NCBI GenBank assembly: GCA_907163375.1
Contig: CAJQUW010005765.1
Span: forward strand, 434,001 to 498,000
From: Prostheceraeus crozeri
Lineage: Eukaryota > Platyhelminthes > Polycladida > Euryleptidae
DNA: 64,000 nucleotides
Direction: 5' to 3'
The translations under genes were made by a program, and so were the position numbers. Shown in pieces: positions 1-11,700 of this stretch. Positions within the stretch are counted from its first letter, which is position 1; every line of letters starts with the position of its first letter. A model generated the notes under the pieces. The model was not told the DNA's origin and did no database searches. It saw nothing but the letters and a program-made list of their open reading frames with translations.

Positions 1-1540
1 AATGATAATAGATTTTCATGCAATGATTCATGGACTCCTATACTGAAAGGTAGAACTTCATTGATATGATAGATGTCTATGTTCTGTACACAGCACGTTC
101 GATTCTACTCTGAAGTACATGTATATTTGGATGTTTATTCTGACCAGCAAGATTCTACAGCGCTAATCATAAAAAGCAAGCGGACCATCTTCATTATATC
201 AACTTCAATCGATTCCCCTTCGATTCAAATACACGAGCCATGAACCCTTCGACAGCCTATATTCAAACTTTTAAATGAGCCAATGCAATCGTATATAGAT
301 GTATCATATATATAGGCCCATAACCACTGAAACTGTTAGCCGAAGGTTGTGAGATGTTTTGCTAGTGCATCTTTGTGGTCTGTCAAGCTGTTTTTTTCTG
401 TTTCCGCTTTTGACATTTTTTTCGCATCAATCGGTACGTCAGCTTGTCCTGTGTATTTCTTTGCCGCCTATTTTTTGGGTAGCTACCGGGTATATTGTCG
501 CGTTGGTGTGAAATTTTTAACTTATTATTTCATACTTAGAAACAGCTATGACGACAAGTAGCAGCACGGTGAACAGGAGGTCAGAAGCCATAATTTCTTG
601 AATAAAAATTCGAGTTTTCTTTCCTTTGCACAACGTTTTCGAAGCCGGAGCCGACAGAAAATATCACAGCTCCGGCTTGAAGCTTTCTATGCATTTGAAT
701 TCAGTCACTTTGCAAGAAAAAAATATGTTTGACAGTGTAGCTGAAACCAATGCAAGTGTGTCATCGTTGTAAACCTCCCAAAATCTACTGACCTTCATCT
801 CCTCTCTACACATAACCTACTGTGAAACATTCATCTGTATTTTAAAGGAGATCGCGGACTTCCTTAAATGGTACTGCAGCCGAAGACGCAGCTGTTGGAC
901 GAAAAGCTCTCGGTGTACTTTAGAGATACTCTCCCGCCTCAAATTTGGTGCACTTGATTCAAGCACAATGGTGCTTAATAATTCTTCTCTATAAAGTGTA
1001 TGTTTTTTAATCTAAGTGCCATATTTTCAATCAATAGTTATAAGAAGTACTAACATGCTCCTAAAGAGGAGCTTTTGATATAATAAGAATTTTGGTTCAA
1101 TTTGGAAATATCCAACTGCTTTCAGAGGTCAAGCTTTCAAAGGCTACTGAGCTTTCGGATAAAATTTAACAGAAGCTTTAGCTTAAGATGTTGTGGAAAT
1201 CTTTTCTGTTATTAAAATTTTATTTTGTAACTTTCCCTTGGACAGTTTTATCCAATCTTTCAAGGCCATTTTGTACAACATTTTGACTTGACACCTCTTT
1301 TAACGCACTACTGACGCTTCGTCGTAGCTAGTCCACCAATTATAATCAGCAAATGATAGATTTTGACAACAGAATATTAATAGAACAATTGAAAATTGAA
1401 TCACATCCTCGGTTGAAAATGAGAACAGACTTTGATATCCAAATGTTAAATCCATAATTATTAAAATATCATTCATTGCGTAGATGTGTCTCAAATTTAC
1501 TCCATGCATGAATGAAAATGAGGGAAGCTGTGTTGATGCC
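1..1540. other. No gene recognised
   Basis: AT-rich sequence with scattered short open frames (longest about 70 codons) that show no recognisable domain, no splice-site support and no similarity to the transposon proteins elsewhere in the window. I see no terminal repeats here. Confidence 0.5.
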
Positions 1541-2012
1541 TAGGGATGAGGGATAGGCCTGTTGAGGATTCCTAAATAGAATGAAATGGTAGTTTTTGTC
1601 CCACTTTTCAAAAAAGAATGTGTATTTACAAGTTTTGAAGTTCGTAGAATGTACAAGGCTATCCATGCAACATCGAGAGATAGTATGAAGAGCTCTTATT
1701 CCGTCCACTTTGTGAGACGGTACATATTATATGACAGTGCTGCAGAAGCGGAGGTGGATCTGTTGGAAAAGGCACTCCTGCAGCCCCTCTTTATGATAAT
1801 GTGCTTGTCGAATTGCTTGCAGATAAGGTGCTTGTTTTTATCAACATCTTTTATCCATTTCTTCATAATATCTCTCAATGTTGCATGTATAGCCTTGCAC
1901 ATTCTGCGAACTTCAAAACTTGCAAATATGCATCCTATTTTGAAAAGTGGGACAAGAAACTACCACTTCATCCTATTTAGGAATCCTCAACAGGCCTTGC
2001 CCTCATCCCTAT
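1541..2012. repeat. Foldback (long inverted repeat) element
   Basis: Two arms of about 150 bp, 1541-1692 and 1855-2012, are imperfect reverse complements. The outer part reads TAGGGATGAGGG then AGGCCTGTTGAGGATTCC on the left, and the same sequence appears inverted on the right. The loop is about 160 bp. Open frames that cross the arms on both strands arise from the palindrome and are not genes. No transposase and no clear target duplication were seen, so it is either a non-autonomous foldback element or an inverted dimer of a shorter repeat. Confidence 0.7.
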
Positions 2013-2829
2013 CACATGTGAACTGAGAGAGCAAACTTTGAAGTAAACTGAACGGCTTAGGACAAGCTCAAAATAAACGAGGAACTAAGTGAGCTGAATA
2101 ACTACCTCTCTCGGTTGCGCTGATTCATACTGTCTCTTAGCTATGGCTGCGACAGATAGTGTTTTAATCCAGGGATGCGGAGTCGGAGTCCCGGAGTCCG
2201 ATCAAAATGATAGGACTTCACATTCCTGCTTTAATCCCAAAATCGTGATCCTGAGTTCAAATATTTACGTTTTTCCTGCAATTTTAATGGTGAGGAGACT
2301 GAGTAGAGTGCCTGAAGTATAGTCTCAGTCTGTAAGAGCCAAATAGCCACTCATTTAATTCCTGACACTTCTACTGAGGCCGTTTTCTCGATATCTTAAA
2401 CCCTCGGAAGAGCACGAAGGCAATAATATTCACAGACGAATGTCTTGGAGAATTTTGAGTGATACCTGTCAGCTTGATCAGCCTCATCAGGTCGCAGAAA
2501 ACTTTCCCAAACGCAAAACAAATGTCTCGACAGAAGTTGTTCGAAATTCAGCGGCTCATTCTGACATTCTAAACTTTGCCTGTAAAGTCTGCCACTAATT
2601 GAAGCTTTAAAGATCTATCGACATCTTGAAGAACGTTCAATAACCCCTTGAAGATCTCCTGCTGCTGTTGTTGCCGTTGCCGTTGTTGGCTGAGGCTAGG
2701 CTCACCCGCCTCCACCACCGCCAGTACTGCAGAGCCTCCTGCGGTCTACAACATAAAACAGACAAACTATTCGTTGAAATCTCCAACTCATCACGCTTCC
2801 TTTCACCAGCAACACACTCCCTGCTGCTG
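2013..2829. other. No gene recognised; GCT/CTG-rich patch near 2660-2840
   Basis: No coding region recognised. Around 2660-2710 and 2815-2835 there are short runs of CTG/TTG triplets that create serine-, cysteine- or glutamine-rich open frames on both strands. I read these as simple-sequence artefacts at the 3' end of the adjacent LINE. Confidence 0.4.
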
Positions 2830-3330
2830 CTGTTGAGGTACACGACCAAAGTGCTCTGAAAAAGAGAGCGCTTGGCCAGCGGAACCACTTTTGAGAGGTG
2901 TACTGTATGGCTGTCGAACTTCGAGGCACAGGCGATCGAGGGCTGGGCAGTCAACCAACCAGTGTTCGACTGTTCGGCTATTTTCTTTCAACTAATGGGT
3001 TCATAAGGCTAGTGTAGGCTGCTAACTTGCTGCAATGCCCGGATCTCAAGCGGGTCAGTAACACTTTTGCATCTTTCCTGTTCGTAACTTGGGAGATATC
3101 TACGGAGTGGGAGACATTCTCGTAAACTGTTTTGGTGCGGATATGAGATACCACCACCGCAGAGTCACTTCTCTCTGATCCATTGGTTGCTGAGCAGTCT
3201 GTGTACAGTGTGACCACCGGTTGAAAGTTTCTGAGACGTTGGACAATTGCTGCACGGAGTAACTCAGCGTTTTCCTGCCTTGTGAGGCCCTCAAGCTTGG
3301 AATTGTCCAACCAGTTTGGACTGGAGGTAG
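2830..3330 (-). pseudogene. LINE RNase H and C-terminal Cys-His region, broken
   Basis: The minus-strand translation holds VVTLYTDCSATNG, the first RNase H strand, with Cys where Gly usually follows Asp. This is followed by a segment ending RLRSGHCSKLAAYTSLMN, then NSRTVEHWLVDCPALDRL with the His and Cys of the common LINE C-terminal motif. The final frame runs into the CTG-rich patch near 2830, where the recognisable element ends. Confidence 0.75.
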
Positions 3331-3874
3331 TCCACGGGCAACGGGTTGCAGTCGGGAGTGTGATGCGATCCGTGAAGTGACCGAGCTCTGCGGCTTTTCT
3401 TTGCTTCGTTTCTCCAGCAACTTCTTTGGGTCATGTGCCTAATGGCGTCCTCCGAGGCTGAGCACCTTGGGTGGTCATTCGATAGGCGTCCTGCCTTCTC
3501 ATAAGCAATGGAGAGAAAGGCGCCTACTGTGGATGTGATAGCTGATCACTTCTGCTTCCTGTCGAAGGACTCCAAGAGTGTTGACTTGGATTGACCGGTG
3601 ATCAGTTCCAGTGCGCGGTTCTTAATACCTCCAAATTTATCCATTCTCGCTTGGGCTAGCTATGGTTGCCACGCAGCTGCTGCATAGTCCAAGACACTCC
3701 TTTGCATAGCGTAGTAAATTGCCCGCATGCTCTCTTTCCGTCAGCCTCATCCCTTTCCGTCCAGTGGCGCAAGAATTCGACATCTTGAAGATACCTTCGA
3801 GGAGATTTTCTTGACTTGAGGACCGAACGATAGGCTTCGATTGAGGGTGACTCCAAGGCATGTGGGGGTCAGAT

Positions 3875-4760
3875 TCAGGGACAGACCGGTTCCGTCGAGG
3901 GAGAGATCCGGGTTCCACTTCGCCTTGCTTGTGGCTGGAGAGCAGCTTCACACTTCCTCACATTGAGAGCAAGCCTCATCTCCCGACTCCAGGCGTCAAT
4001 AGCATTCGACCCAGACTGGACCAGGCGTGAAGCGTTCTCCTTCCTTGGATGTTGGGCAGAGAGGGATCCGTCATCCGCATAGACCGCCAGGTCGACACCT
4101 GACGGGAGGATTTCAGAGACCGAATTGATGCACAGGATGAACACAATAGTGGAGACAGAATAAAGCCTTATTGTCTAAGTTTCTTTTTGTGCCCAGTTGT
4201 GCCGTCGACAGACTTGGGCTTGACGATTTCTTAGGAAGCCGGCGATCCATCGGATAAAAGTTCCCGGTACACCTTTGTCGCACAGTCCGACAAGCAACTT
4301 CACTCTCCATACGCGATCGTAGGCCTTGGAGTAATCCAGAAGAGCCATCACCTTTCGATGGGCTGGGGAGCACTGCAATTCGTCACTTATACGTTGTGTA
4401 AGACGGATCACCTGGTCTGCGCACCCACGAAACTTCCTAAAACTTGCCATCCCCTGGTTTCAGCTAAATGGTAGAGGCGATAGTGGATCATCCTTTCGAG
4501 ATTCTTCACTACGCACACGGTTAAACTGACCGGTCTTCGATATCGGCAGCTGCTTTACCGGCTTTCAGGAGTGATACAATCGTAGTCTCTCTAATTCTGC
4601 GGCCACTCTCCTTCCAGGAAGGATTTGTTGAAAATTGCGAGCAGCTCTTTCAGCGCACTAGGGCCAAACGCTTTGATGAAGGGTGGCGGGATATCGTCTG
4701 GACCAGCTGAGACTTCGGATTTCATCTGATTAATGGCTGGTGTCGTCCTGCTGTTGCTTC
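3875..4760 (-). pseudogene. LINE reverse transcriptase, broken
   Basis: The domain is spread over several frames. The upstream block with MKSEVSAGPDD lies near 4690-4740, motif A (MALLDYSKAYDRVWRVKLL) near 4300-4360, and motif C (DLAVYADDGSL) near 4060-4110. It then continues with SREMRLALNVRKCE, the usual thumb-side segment of this RT family. The GxPQG motif B between them is not readable. At least two frame changes separate the blocks. The active-site YADD is preserved, but the chain is not. Confidence 0.8.
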
Positions 4761-4842
4761 TGCAGTAAATACTGAGATCTGAGATAAGCAGAACTAAGCT
4801 TTAGAATCCTACTTTATAGGATAAGGGTCACAGCTAAACGTA

Positions 4843-7156
4843 CGTGGGTTGATCGGAAAGTTCCTGGACTCCGCCTGCTATGTCTATGCTACTGACTTCG
4901 ATGGCTATTGCTTCCCTCACAGATATCTATTCAGCATGCTTGAAGTGTAGGAAAATTGATTTCGTGATTTGATGTCATCTTCTCGTTGACTGCAAGGTAT
5001 AATAAAGTGTTCATTTGCAACCTTGGCGATGGTCAGCATGACAGATAAAACAGAACAGCGAACATGCATCAAATTTTGCGTTAAGTTGAACAAGACAGCT
5101 ACCGAAACTCTTGACATGCTTAGTCAGGCCTACGGCTCATATTGTCTTTCTCGTACATCCGTCTTCGAGTGGCATTCGCTGTTCAAAAACGACAAAGAGT
5201 CTGTTGAAGATGACGAGCACTCAGGCAGACCGACAGTCAGCAGGACAGCCGACAATGTCAACGAAGTTCGACAACTCATTCGTGAGGACCGCGCCGTCGT
5301 ACTATTCGCCAACTTTCGGAGATGGTAGGAATTGGTAATGGAGTTTGTCAGGAAATCTTGACCAGTGACCTGGATATGCGGAGAGTGGCTGTCAAATTCG
5401 TTCCTCGAATCTTGACCACTGGCAAGAAACAAAGGCGTGTGGATGTGTGCGAGGAACTCCTGGAACATGTCAACGGTGATCCAACTTTCATGTCGCGAGT
5501 GATCACAGCCGACGAGAGTTGGATTTGCGGATATGATCCTGAGGCGAAACAGCAGTCATCCCAGTGGAAGAGTCCTCAATCTCCGAGGCCTCGAAAAGCC
5601 GACAATTTCTCAGTGCAACAAAGACAATGTTGATTGTTTTCTTTGACCAGAAGGACATCGTTCATCGTGAATTTGTTGACCTGTGGCGGACAGTGAACTC
5701 GGATTTTTACTGTGACGTCTTACGGCGATTAAGAGAGGCAGTTAGAAGGAAGAGACCTGACTTATGGAAGAATCGTAATTGACTGCTCCATCACGACAAC
5801 GCACCTGCGCATGCCTCCTTGAAAACAACCGAATTTTTGACCGATCACGGCATGACCATCGTTCCACATCCGCCGTACTCCCCTGACATCGACCCATGTC
5901 TGTTGTTTGTTCCCAAAACTGAAACTGCGGTTAAGAGGACGTCGTTTCCAGACTGTTGAAGAAATCCAAACAGAGACAGACGCTGTTTTCAGAAGCTTTA
6001 AGTCGGAGTTTTTCAACGAAGCTTTCGAGGAATGGAAGCGCCGCTGGAATCATTGCATTCGTGCACGCAGCCAGTTCTTTGAAGGCGATAACTCGAATTC
6101 ATTTGATGATACTGAGCAAAGTAAGTATATAAGGGAAGTATGAAATCAATGGTTGATTTGTGGCGACAGCTATGATATTACTTTTTCGACATCTCTTATA
6201 AGCAGTTTTATTTGATATCGCAATTGATAACAGAATAGTATTGAAATATTAAATGGAAGGGACTGAATAGCTATGTCAAAACTATGAAACAGCGATAAAT
6301 TACATAGTTATCCGTAGACATATGGAAGACAAATGGCTAAAATGCTAGATTTGATTTGGCATAGAAATTAATTGATTATTAAGGTACTTAATAGACGACT
6401 ACAAACCACTCTATGCCATTTAAGGGGGGGACTTATGATTGCATTCATGTACTGTATATGAACGTGTTTGCAAACTTTTGCCCACTGAACATCTGAAAAT
6501 CTTTGTATCGAATTTAGATAATACTTCATAATATACTTCATAATATTTCTGAATAGAAATACTTCATTTTCTTATTGATAACCAGTTGCACATACATTCA
6601 TTGATCAGTTTTAGATTTCCATTCATGAATGTATGTTGGAAACATGATGGACCTTACCTACATTATATACTATTTTAGTCCTAATTTTTTTCATCTGATT
6701 ATGAAAGCATTCTATGTGAAATTTAATAATTTTTTATTGACATCCTAACATCTCATTTTCTTCTTGCATCAGAGTATTCCCTTGTATTTCCTTCTATGAT
6801 CAATAGCAGTATTTGATGATCCGTGTTGAGATAAAAACTGATGAAGAAATAGTCAAATTCTGAAATGTTGCCACTAAATTATTGATTTATCACGTAAATG
6901 ACTGTTTTTCTTAGTGATGAAAATAATGAAAACTGATGAATGACGCTCCAGCCTTAAGCTGCAGATACTTTGTATTATTTGCATTCGAATATATTGAGCA
7001 CTTTGATATATTTTTAAACACTTTGATACTGAGTAATGCAATTATTTTGTAATTCTTAATACATTTATCATTTCTGGAATACATCTCTTGTTTCGATATA
7101 TATGTAGAACACGAAAAAATACAACATCAGTCCGGGAACTTTCCGATCAACCCACA
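4843..7156 (+). mobile_element. Complete mariner element with TA target duplication
   Basis: The left end reads CGTGGGTTGATCGGAAAG after a TA at 4841-4842. The right end is its near-perfect inverted copy (GAACTTTCCGATCAACCC) followed by TA at 7157-7158. The inverted repeats are about 28 bp, the usual mariner size. The transposase remnant lies at 5029-6100. The element is about 2.3 kb, roughly 1 kb longer than a typical 1.3-kb mariner. The extra length is an AT-rich tract between the transposase and the right repeat (6150-7125) in which I recognise nothing. Confidence 0.92.
5029..6120 (+). pseudogene. Mariner (DD34D) transposase, inactivated
   Basis: An N-terminal helix-turn-helix region (KTEQRTCIKFCVKLNKTA, then LSRTSVFEWHSLFK and DDEHSGRPTVSRT) matches mariner transposases. 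The catalytic core follows: first Asp in VITADESWICGYDPE, second Asp in LLHHDNAPAH. The third position, 34 residues later, falls in DPCLLFVPK, where PCDFFLFPK is usual, so the third Asp appears as Leu. The C-terminus (CIRARSQFFEGD) is recognisable. At least three frameshifts split the gene. The first ATG of the frame is at 5029. Confidence 0.9.
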
Positions 7157-8273
7157 TATAACGATGCTGGTTGGTAATTGGCACTGGTTTTACGGAGGTA
7201 GCTGAAAGTGGAAGTATCAAGTCATGAGCAGACTCACTGTTGTTGCTTATTCACAGGATTCTCAGTTGCTAAAGGCTGCACTGTTCACACGTGGAATACG
7301 AAGCTGATTGCAACCTGTGTATATGTACAGACACTGATATTTGTTGCAAATGAACATGTGACGTCAGGTGTTGTCTCTGTGTGTAATTGTGTTACACAAA
7401 CACATGATTTTGTTTAAAAAGAAATATGATAGTGGTTTGTCGGTACTTCTATTCTTTTCCCCCTACATTTTTCAAGTTATCCAAAATCATCAAATTTCAT
7501 CAAAATTAGTCCCATTGGGCTTAGAATGGACTTGAAATATGAGAAATAGAGAAATATGATAGTGGTTTGTCTGTGTTCACGCCATGATATCATTTGATTT
7601 TGAATAAAGTTTTAGTGTTCCTAGCAACGAAGCAAGCGATCGACATTTGGATACAACGCAATGTCCGATTTATAACCCTGCTTCACACAGTCGTGTGAGC
7701 ACACACCAACGTGCAGACTTACTCGAAATAAGCTGCAATTTTTACATTTATTAGGGGGAAGCGGAGATCTTTGTCTGGTGTCATTTATCAGCTGATCTGT
7801 TGTTTAAAAATGGCAGCACTGAATGTTATGGCAATTTGTCAGAATTAAGATATCATTTCCAATGTTCATAAATAGACAATGGCTTGGACCTAAACTTTCA
7901 TGATTTCCCAAGCGACAGCGACAATAGGACACAATGTATACACACTACAGTTGATTGGAAATATTTGAGTATTGTAGAGATGCTCAACACAGAATTCCGT
8001 CCAATAATGTGCTATGCACATTCTAAGTTTTTGATGCATAAATCGTAGACCTGCATGCTCGCATGACGATGTTTATTAATTAATTCATTGAAGGTTTCAT
8101 AAAGAAGTCCATAATTCCATAGTGTGCTTAACACTATATGTGCAGTGCATGCACATGCGAAGTAACATGCCATGTATACATGTAGGCTATATGCGACACA
8201 TGTGTCCACTGCTAATTTTTGACACATTTACATGAAATAAACGCAAAACCTACAACCATAGAGTAGGAATATA
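7157..8273. other. No gene recognised; short direct duplication
   Basis: Flanks the mariner. A 22-bp stretch containing AAATATGATAGTGGTTTGTC occurs twice, near 7423 and 7551, in direct orientation about 128 bp apart, which suggests a small local duplication. Otherwise no coding region, terminal repeat or RNA gene is recognised. Confidence 0.4.
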
Positions 8274-9083
8274 TAGGTAGAGTGTCGACTCAAAAAAGTA
8301 TCTGTATGCAGAGAAATTTTTATATGAAAAGATTCAGTTTTTTGCGGAGATTACGTTCCCGTGGTTCAAAAAATTATTTGAGCACTTTTGAAAAAGTCAA
8401 AATTTGCCAATTTATATATTACCGAGATGACTCTCCCGTATAAGCAGTATGAAACAAGCTGGATATTAAAAGCAATTAATATTTGTTAATAAGCATTCTA
8501 ACTAGGCGGAAATTAAGCTAATTTTTCAAGGGAATTTCATGATCCGTATTATAATGGAAGTCTTCATGAAAAAGTCGCGATATTATTCGTGCTTCCTTGG
8601 CTGAAATTTCAAGTTTTTGATTCAATTTACATCAGCATGATTTTATGAATCACTAAATTCATGTTTCATTTCTTGAATCTGAAAAGTGATGTGGAACCAT
8701 TTACATATTTCAAAGTTAATTGAAATCATTGTCTTTGATTCTTTTACTTTGCGCTACCAGTGGCATGATGACGCTTAAGAAGATTCTCTTGAGGTTCAGC
8801 ATGAAAGCAATACCAGCTCATCGAGTTGCTAATTTAACAAATATTATTTCTCCAAGGCTGTCATGACACGGAGGATCTCTAAAATAATATCAGTTCCTTC
8901 TGCGTCATGTTTTATTCAGTGAATTCCGTTGTAATTTCTTCGAAACTGCATAAATGTGCATATCTCACATTTGGAAACAATTCCGTCTATATTCCGCTCG
9001 AGTTCATTTAATAAAATCGAAAGTGTATGCCATAGTGTATACACATTGGGGATTTAATAAATGCGGAGTTACCACTCTACATT
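8274..9083. mobile_element. TAGGTAGAGTG-ended repeat, copy A
   Basis: Starts TAGGTAGAGTGTCGACT and ends close to an inverted version (CCACTCTAC). The body (for example AGTCGCGATATTATTCGTGC) is shared with copies at 11701-12255, 14978-15780 and 36149-36339. It is about 0.8 kb, has short terminal inverted repeats and no coding capacity, as expected of a MITE. Flanking TA is compatible with a TA duplication. The transposase source is unknown. Confidence 0.75.
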
Positions 9084-9458
9084 ATGCCTACAGCAGCTTG
9101 CCAAGAATTGTTCCACTCCTCCGACATATTTGACTTCTAAAATACATTTGACATCTATTCTTGTGATGAAATGAGCATCTGATTGTCGAAATGCTGTTAG
9201 CAACTTCTCGCATAAACGTTCCGATTGCGTCAGAAAGAGAGTCATCACACAATGCTCAAATACTATCTGCAAATATTCCTTAGATTCGGACTTTCTCAGG
9301 AATGCAACTACAAGTTGTTTACTATAGGGCGATATTGACTATGCTTGATAATCCTGTAAGCAATGTAATAATGAGCAGTGCCAATTCCACTTCGAAATCA
9401 AGAGAAAGTGGTGGCGGCCAACGAGCGGTTCGTAGCCCTTTTTCATCTGTTCCTACAG

Positions 9459-9971
9459 AGCATGTCCTTAATCACAGGAGCATGCGTTTGTATGGCGATT
9501 GGCGGACTAGCCCTATTGACAGGAGCATTCATGTTGTTTTATGGAGTGAATTATTCCGGTTCTGATGATCTTCGAATGCCTGCAATTGGTGTGCTGATCG
9601 GAGGCGGTGTCCTAATAGTTTCGGGAGTCGGTCTATTCGTTATGTACCAAAACATGGAGGATGGAAACGTCAGCAGCAGACAGAACTCACGAAGTCGAAG
9701 GCTGGCTATACCAAAGACAATTCATGTTTCATCCCATAGATCGACTGATACACTTAATCAAAGTGAAGCATCCGGAGTGCGAAATAATCAAAGTCGTAGT
9801 CCTAGTTCTATTTTCTCAGCTACTGGCATGAATGAAGAACAAACGCAATGTCCATATCCTCAATATTCGCATACCTTGCGTCCAATGTATTCACGGTATC
9901 CTGACCAGCCTCCGCCGTATACCTCTCTTCCTCCGGCCGAGAGTGTGGAGTCTCACCTGGGATGGATTTAG
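9459..9971 (+). CDS. Probable terminal exon of a two-membrane-segment protein with PPPY motif
   Basis: A pyrimidine-rich tract ending in CAG (AG at 9457-9458) is a good splice acceptor. The exon then reads AGC ATG, giving an ATG at 9462 and an open frame of 169 codons to TAG at 9969-9971. The first hydrophobic segment is at about residues 3-27 (ITGACVCMAIGGLALLTGAF) and a second Gly/Val-rich one at about 41-64 (IGVLIGGGVLIVSGVGLFV). A hydrophilic Ser/Arg/Asn-rich cytosolic-type tail follows, and near the C-terminus DQPPPYTSLPP carries a PPxY motif of the kind bound by WW domains (for example in NEDD4-type ligases). The ATG may be the true start or an internal Met after upstream exons. A poly(A) signal follows at 10087. 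I do not recognise the gene. It is not a transposon protein and looks like a host gene. Confidence 0.65.
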   Translation, partial: SMSLITGACVCMAIGGLALLTGAFMLFYGVNYSGSDDLRMPAIGVLIGGGVLIVSGVGLFVMYQNMEDGNVSSRQNSRSRRLAIPKTIHVSSHRSTDTLNQSEASGVRNNQSRSPSSIFSATGMNEEQTQCPYPQYSHTLRPMYSRYPDQPPPYTSLPPAESVESHLGWI

Positions 9972-10086
9972 GTGACTCAATATTTCGAACGTGTGAACAT
10001 TATTCAGATAATTTTGATGGACAATCCATTCCATGTCAAATACAAATTGAATGAAAAACAAACTCATCGACCATTCTAAACGTAAG

Positions 10087-10092
10087 AAATAA
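10087..10092 (+). other. Poly(A) signal AATAAA
   Basis: A canonical AATAAA about 115 bp after the stop codon of the PPPY-protein exon, correctly placed to end that transcript. It lies just before the hAT MITE at 10149. Confidence 0.5.
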
Positions 10093-10148
10093 AGTCACAT
10101 GCTCCGGGATTTAGAAGTTCCTCGGTGTTCGACCAAGGAGCAATGCAG

Positions 10149-10910
10149 CAGCGGTGGCCTATAGCGAAAAATAAAGGGGGGAGGGTTGTATGCAAGTCAG
10201 CTTCATTCAATTTCTAGTCGCTCTCCCTCCCCCTTCTCTCCATTGTCCATCTCTCTTTCAGATATATTATAAAAATAGGCTAAATACCTAAGCAATATTC
10301 AAAATCAATATTCATGTCATTACATGAAGCATGAAGTTGGTGGAAGAAAATAATTTTTGACTTAAGGAAGTAAAGCAATGTTTTGCGTATTCGAGCTACT
10401 ATTCATGTTAAGTTTGTAAAGCTGATATTTAACTGCAACATTCATATCAACTAATTAGAATAGCACTAATTCAGAATTAATTGATAAACTCAATAATAAG
10501 AAGAAATAAACCGATTATTTGGAATGATAATTCAAACAAATTGAAGGTTTTTGGAATTTTCAATGAGTCATTATTATTGTTATCATTTTCATAGGTGTTG
10601 GCTGTAGTGAGCAGGAGAATATCACATATGTAATGCAAGTCGTTATCGGGTTTTCCCTGACTGAACTCGTCAGCTGGTGTAACAGTCAGCCTGCGATATT
10701 TCACAAAGAGCAATAGGCTACTCTAAATGGGGATATTCTAAACATAATTTCGATCGCCACTTTCGCAAAATTCTTTTCTTCACCTCAACCTCCATTACAC
10801 ATCATTTGGACAGTTTTAACTTTTCTCGGCATTGAATTAAAAGGATTAGCCCCATCATTTACAAGAAGGGGGGCTTAAGCCCCTAAAGCCCCCACCTTCC
10901 GCCACTGCTG
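10149..10910. mobile_element. hAT-type MITE with perfect 8-bp duplication
   Basis: CAATGCAG occurs directly on both sides (10141-10148 and 10911-10918). The element starts CAGCGGTGGC and ends GCCACTGCTG, giving short inverted repeats of the CAGYRGTGGC type common in hAT elements. The 762-bp interior has no transposase. It holds G/C homopolymer stretches near both ends (GGGGGGAGGG, and GGGGGGCTTAAGCCCC near 10868). It sits about 60 bp past the poly(A) signal of the preceding gene. Confidence 0.88.
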
Positions 10911-10918
10911 CAATGCAG

Positions 10919-11700
10919 TGACCACTCTTTAGGATGGGATTTTTGAGCATCCTGAAATCCGTTGCTTCGAAATAACATTAAATGCTTCCAATTTGATCTT
11001 CCATAAAACAGGATAACAAGGGAATGTTTTATGAATGTTTTGGCTAAAGTATAACCGGAGCAGTGAGCGATATGTCTTGCCTCATAACCAAAGAATATGA
11101 ACAACCTCCCGCATGATGCCATATACATAATGCTTTACAAGACCATCCCTTTCAAATTTAAGAAATTTTCATTTTTGAAATTGTGAAATTGCAGAGTTTC
11201 TTAACCTTTGCACTCTGCGGTGACTTAATTTGCGAACATTCTACAGATCGGTGTTGATATATCAGCTCTTGATAACTAAGATAATTGTACACGCTAATGT
11301 AATTGTGCGCATAGAAATATCCTAAATGTCTATATCTTTAAGGTCGTTATACATTTTATCTGTTGAACTCCATTTCTATGCTTAATCAAAATGATAAAAA
11401 CTTTCGCTATCGTTGCTCTGCGTCTGAGAGACCTTGGTTTAAACCTTGGTCGGGTCAAGCACAAGACTTTCAAAATAGGCACACTCTGAATTCTTGCTAA
11501 ACACTCAGCGCGCAGGACTGAGAGTGGAATCAATGGAGATCGGACACATGGAAGAGTGGCATTTTGCCGAATGTGCTTCCGAGTATAAACAAGGAATTTT
11601 AATTTTTTATATTTTAATTTTTTAATTTTTTTAGCAAATGTACGTCTACACCGTCAATAACAGGCCGAGTAGGAGAACAGGAAACATGCCGCAAACACAG
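10919..11700. other. No gene recognised
   Basis: AT-rich, with only short open frames. No terminal repeats or splice-supported exons seen. Confidence 0.4.

Larger units (their letters stand above)
2830..4790 (-). mobile_element. Degraded non-LTR retrotransposon (I-group, RT plus RNase H)
   Basis: Read on the minus strand from about 4790 downward, the translation runs through conserved LINE segments in the expected order. A reverse transcriptase N-terminal block (phrases such as SAGPDDIPPPFIKAF) comes first, then RT motif A (LLDYSKAYDRVW) and motif C (VYADDGS). An RNase H-like start (VVTLYTDCSATNG) and a C-terminal Cys-His segment (ENSRTVEHWLVDCPALDRL) follow. RT, then RNase H, then a Cys/His tail is the layout of I-group LINEs (I, Ingi, Loa, R1-like). 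I cannot choose the clade. There are many frameshifts and stops, and no endonuclease domain or ORF1 is visible, so it is 5'-truncated and dead. Confidence 0.85.

Noticed and set aside
349..561. 70-codon hydrophobic frame near the left end
   Set aside because: No splice sites, homology or composition signal; expected by chance in AT-rich DNA.
2637..2954. Overlapping open frames rich in Ser, Cys or Gln on both strands
   Set aside because: They come from CTG/TTG triplet runs at the end of the LINE and have no independent support.
7421..7572. Target-site duplication of an insertion
   Set aside because: The 22-bp direct repeat is too long for the families here, and the interval between lacks terminal repeats; a local duplication is simpler.
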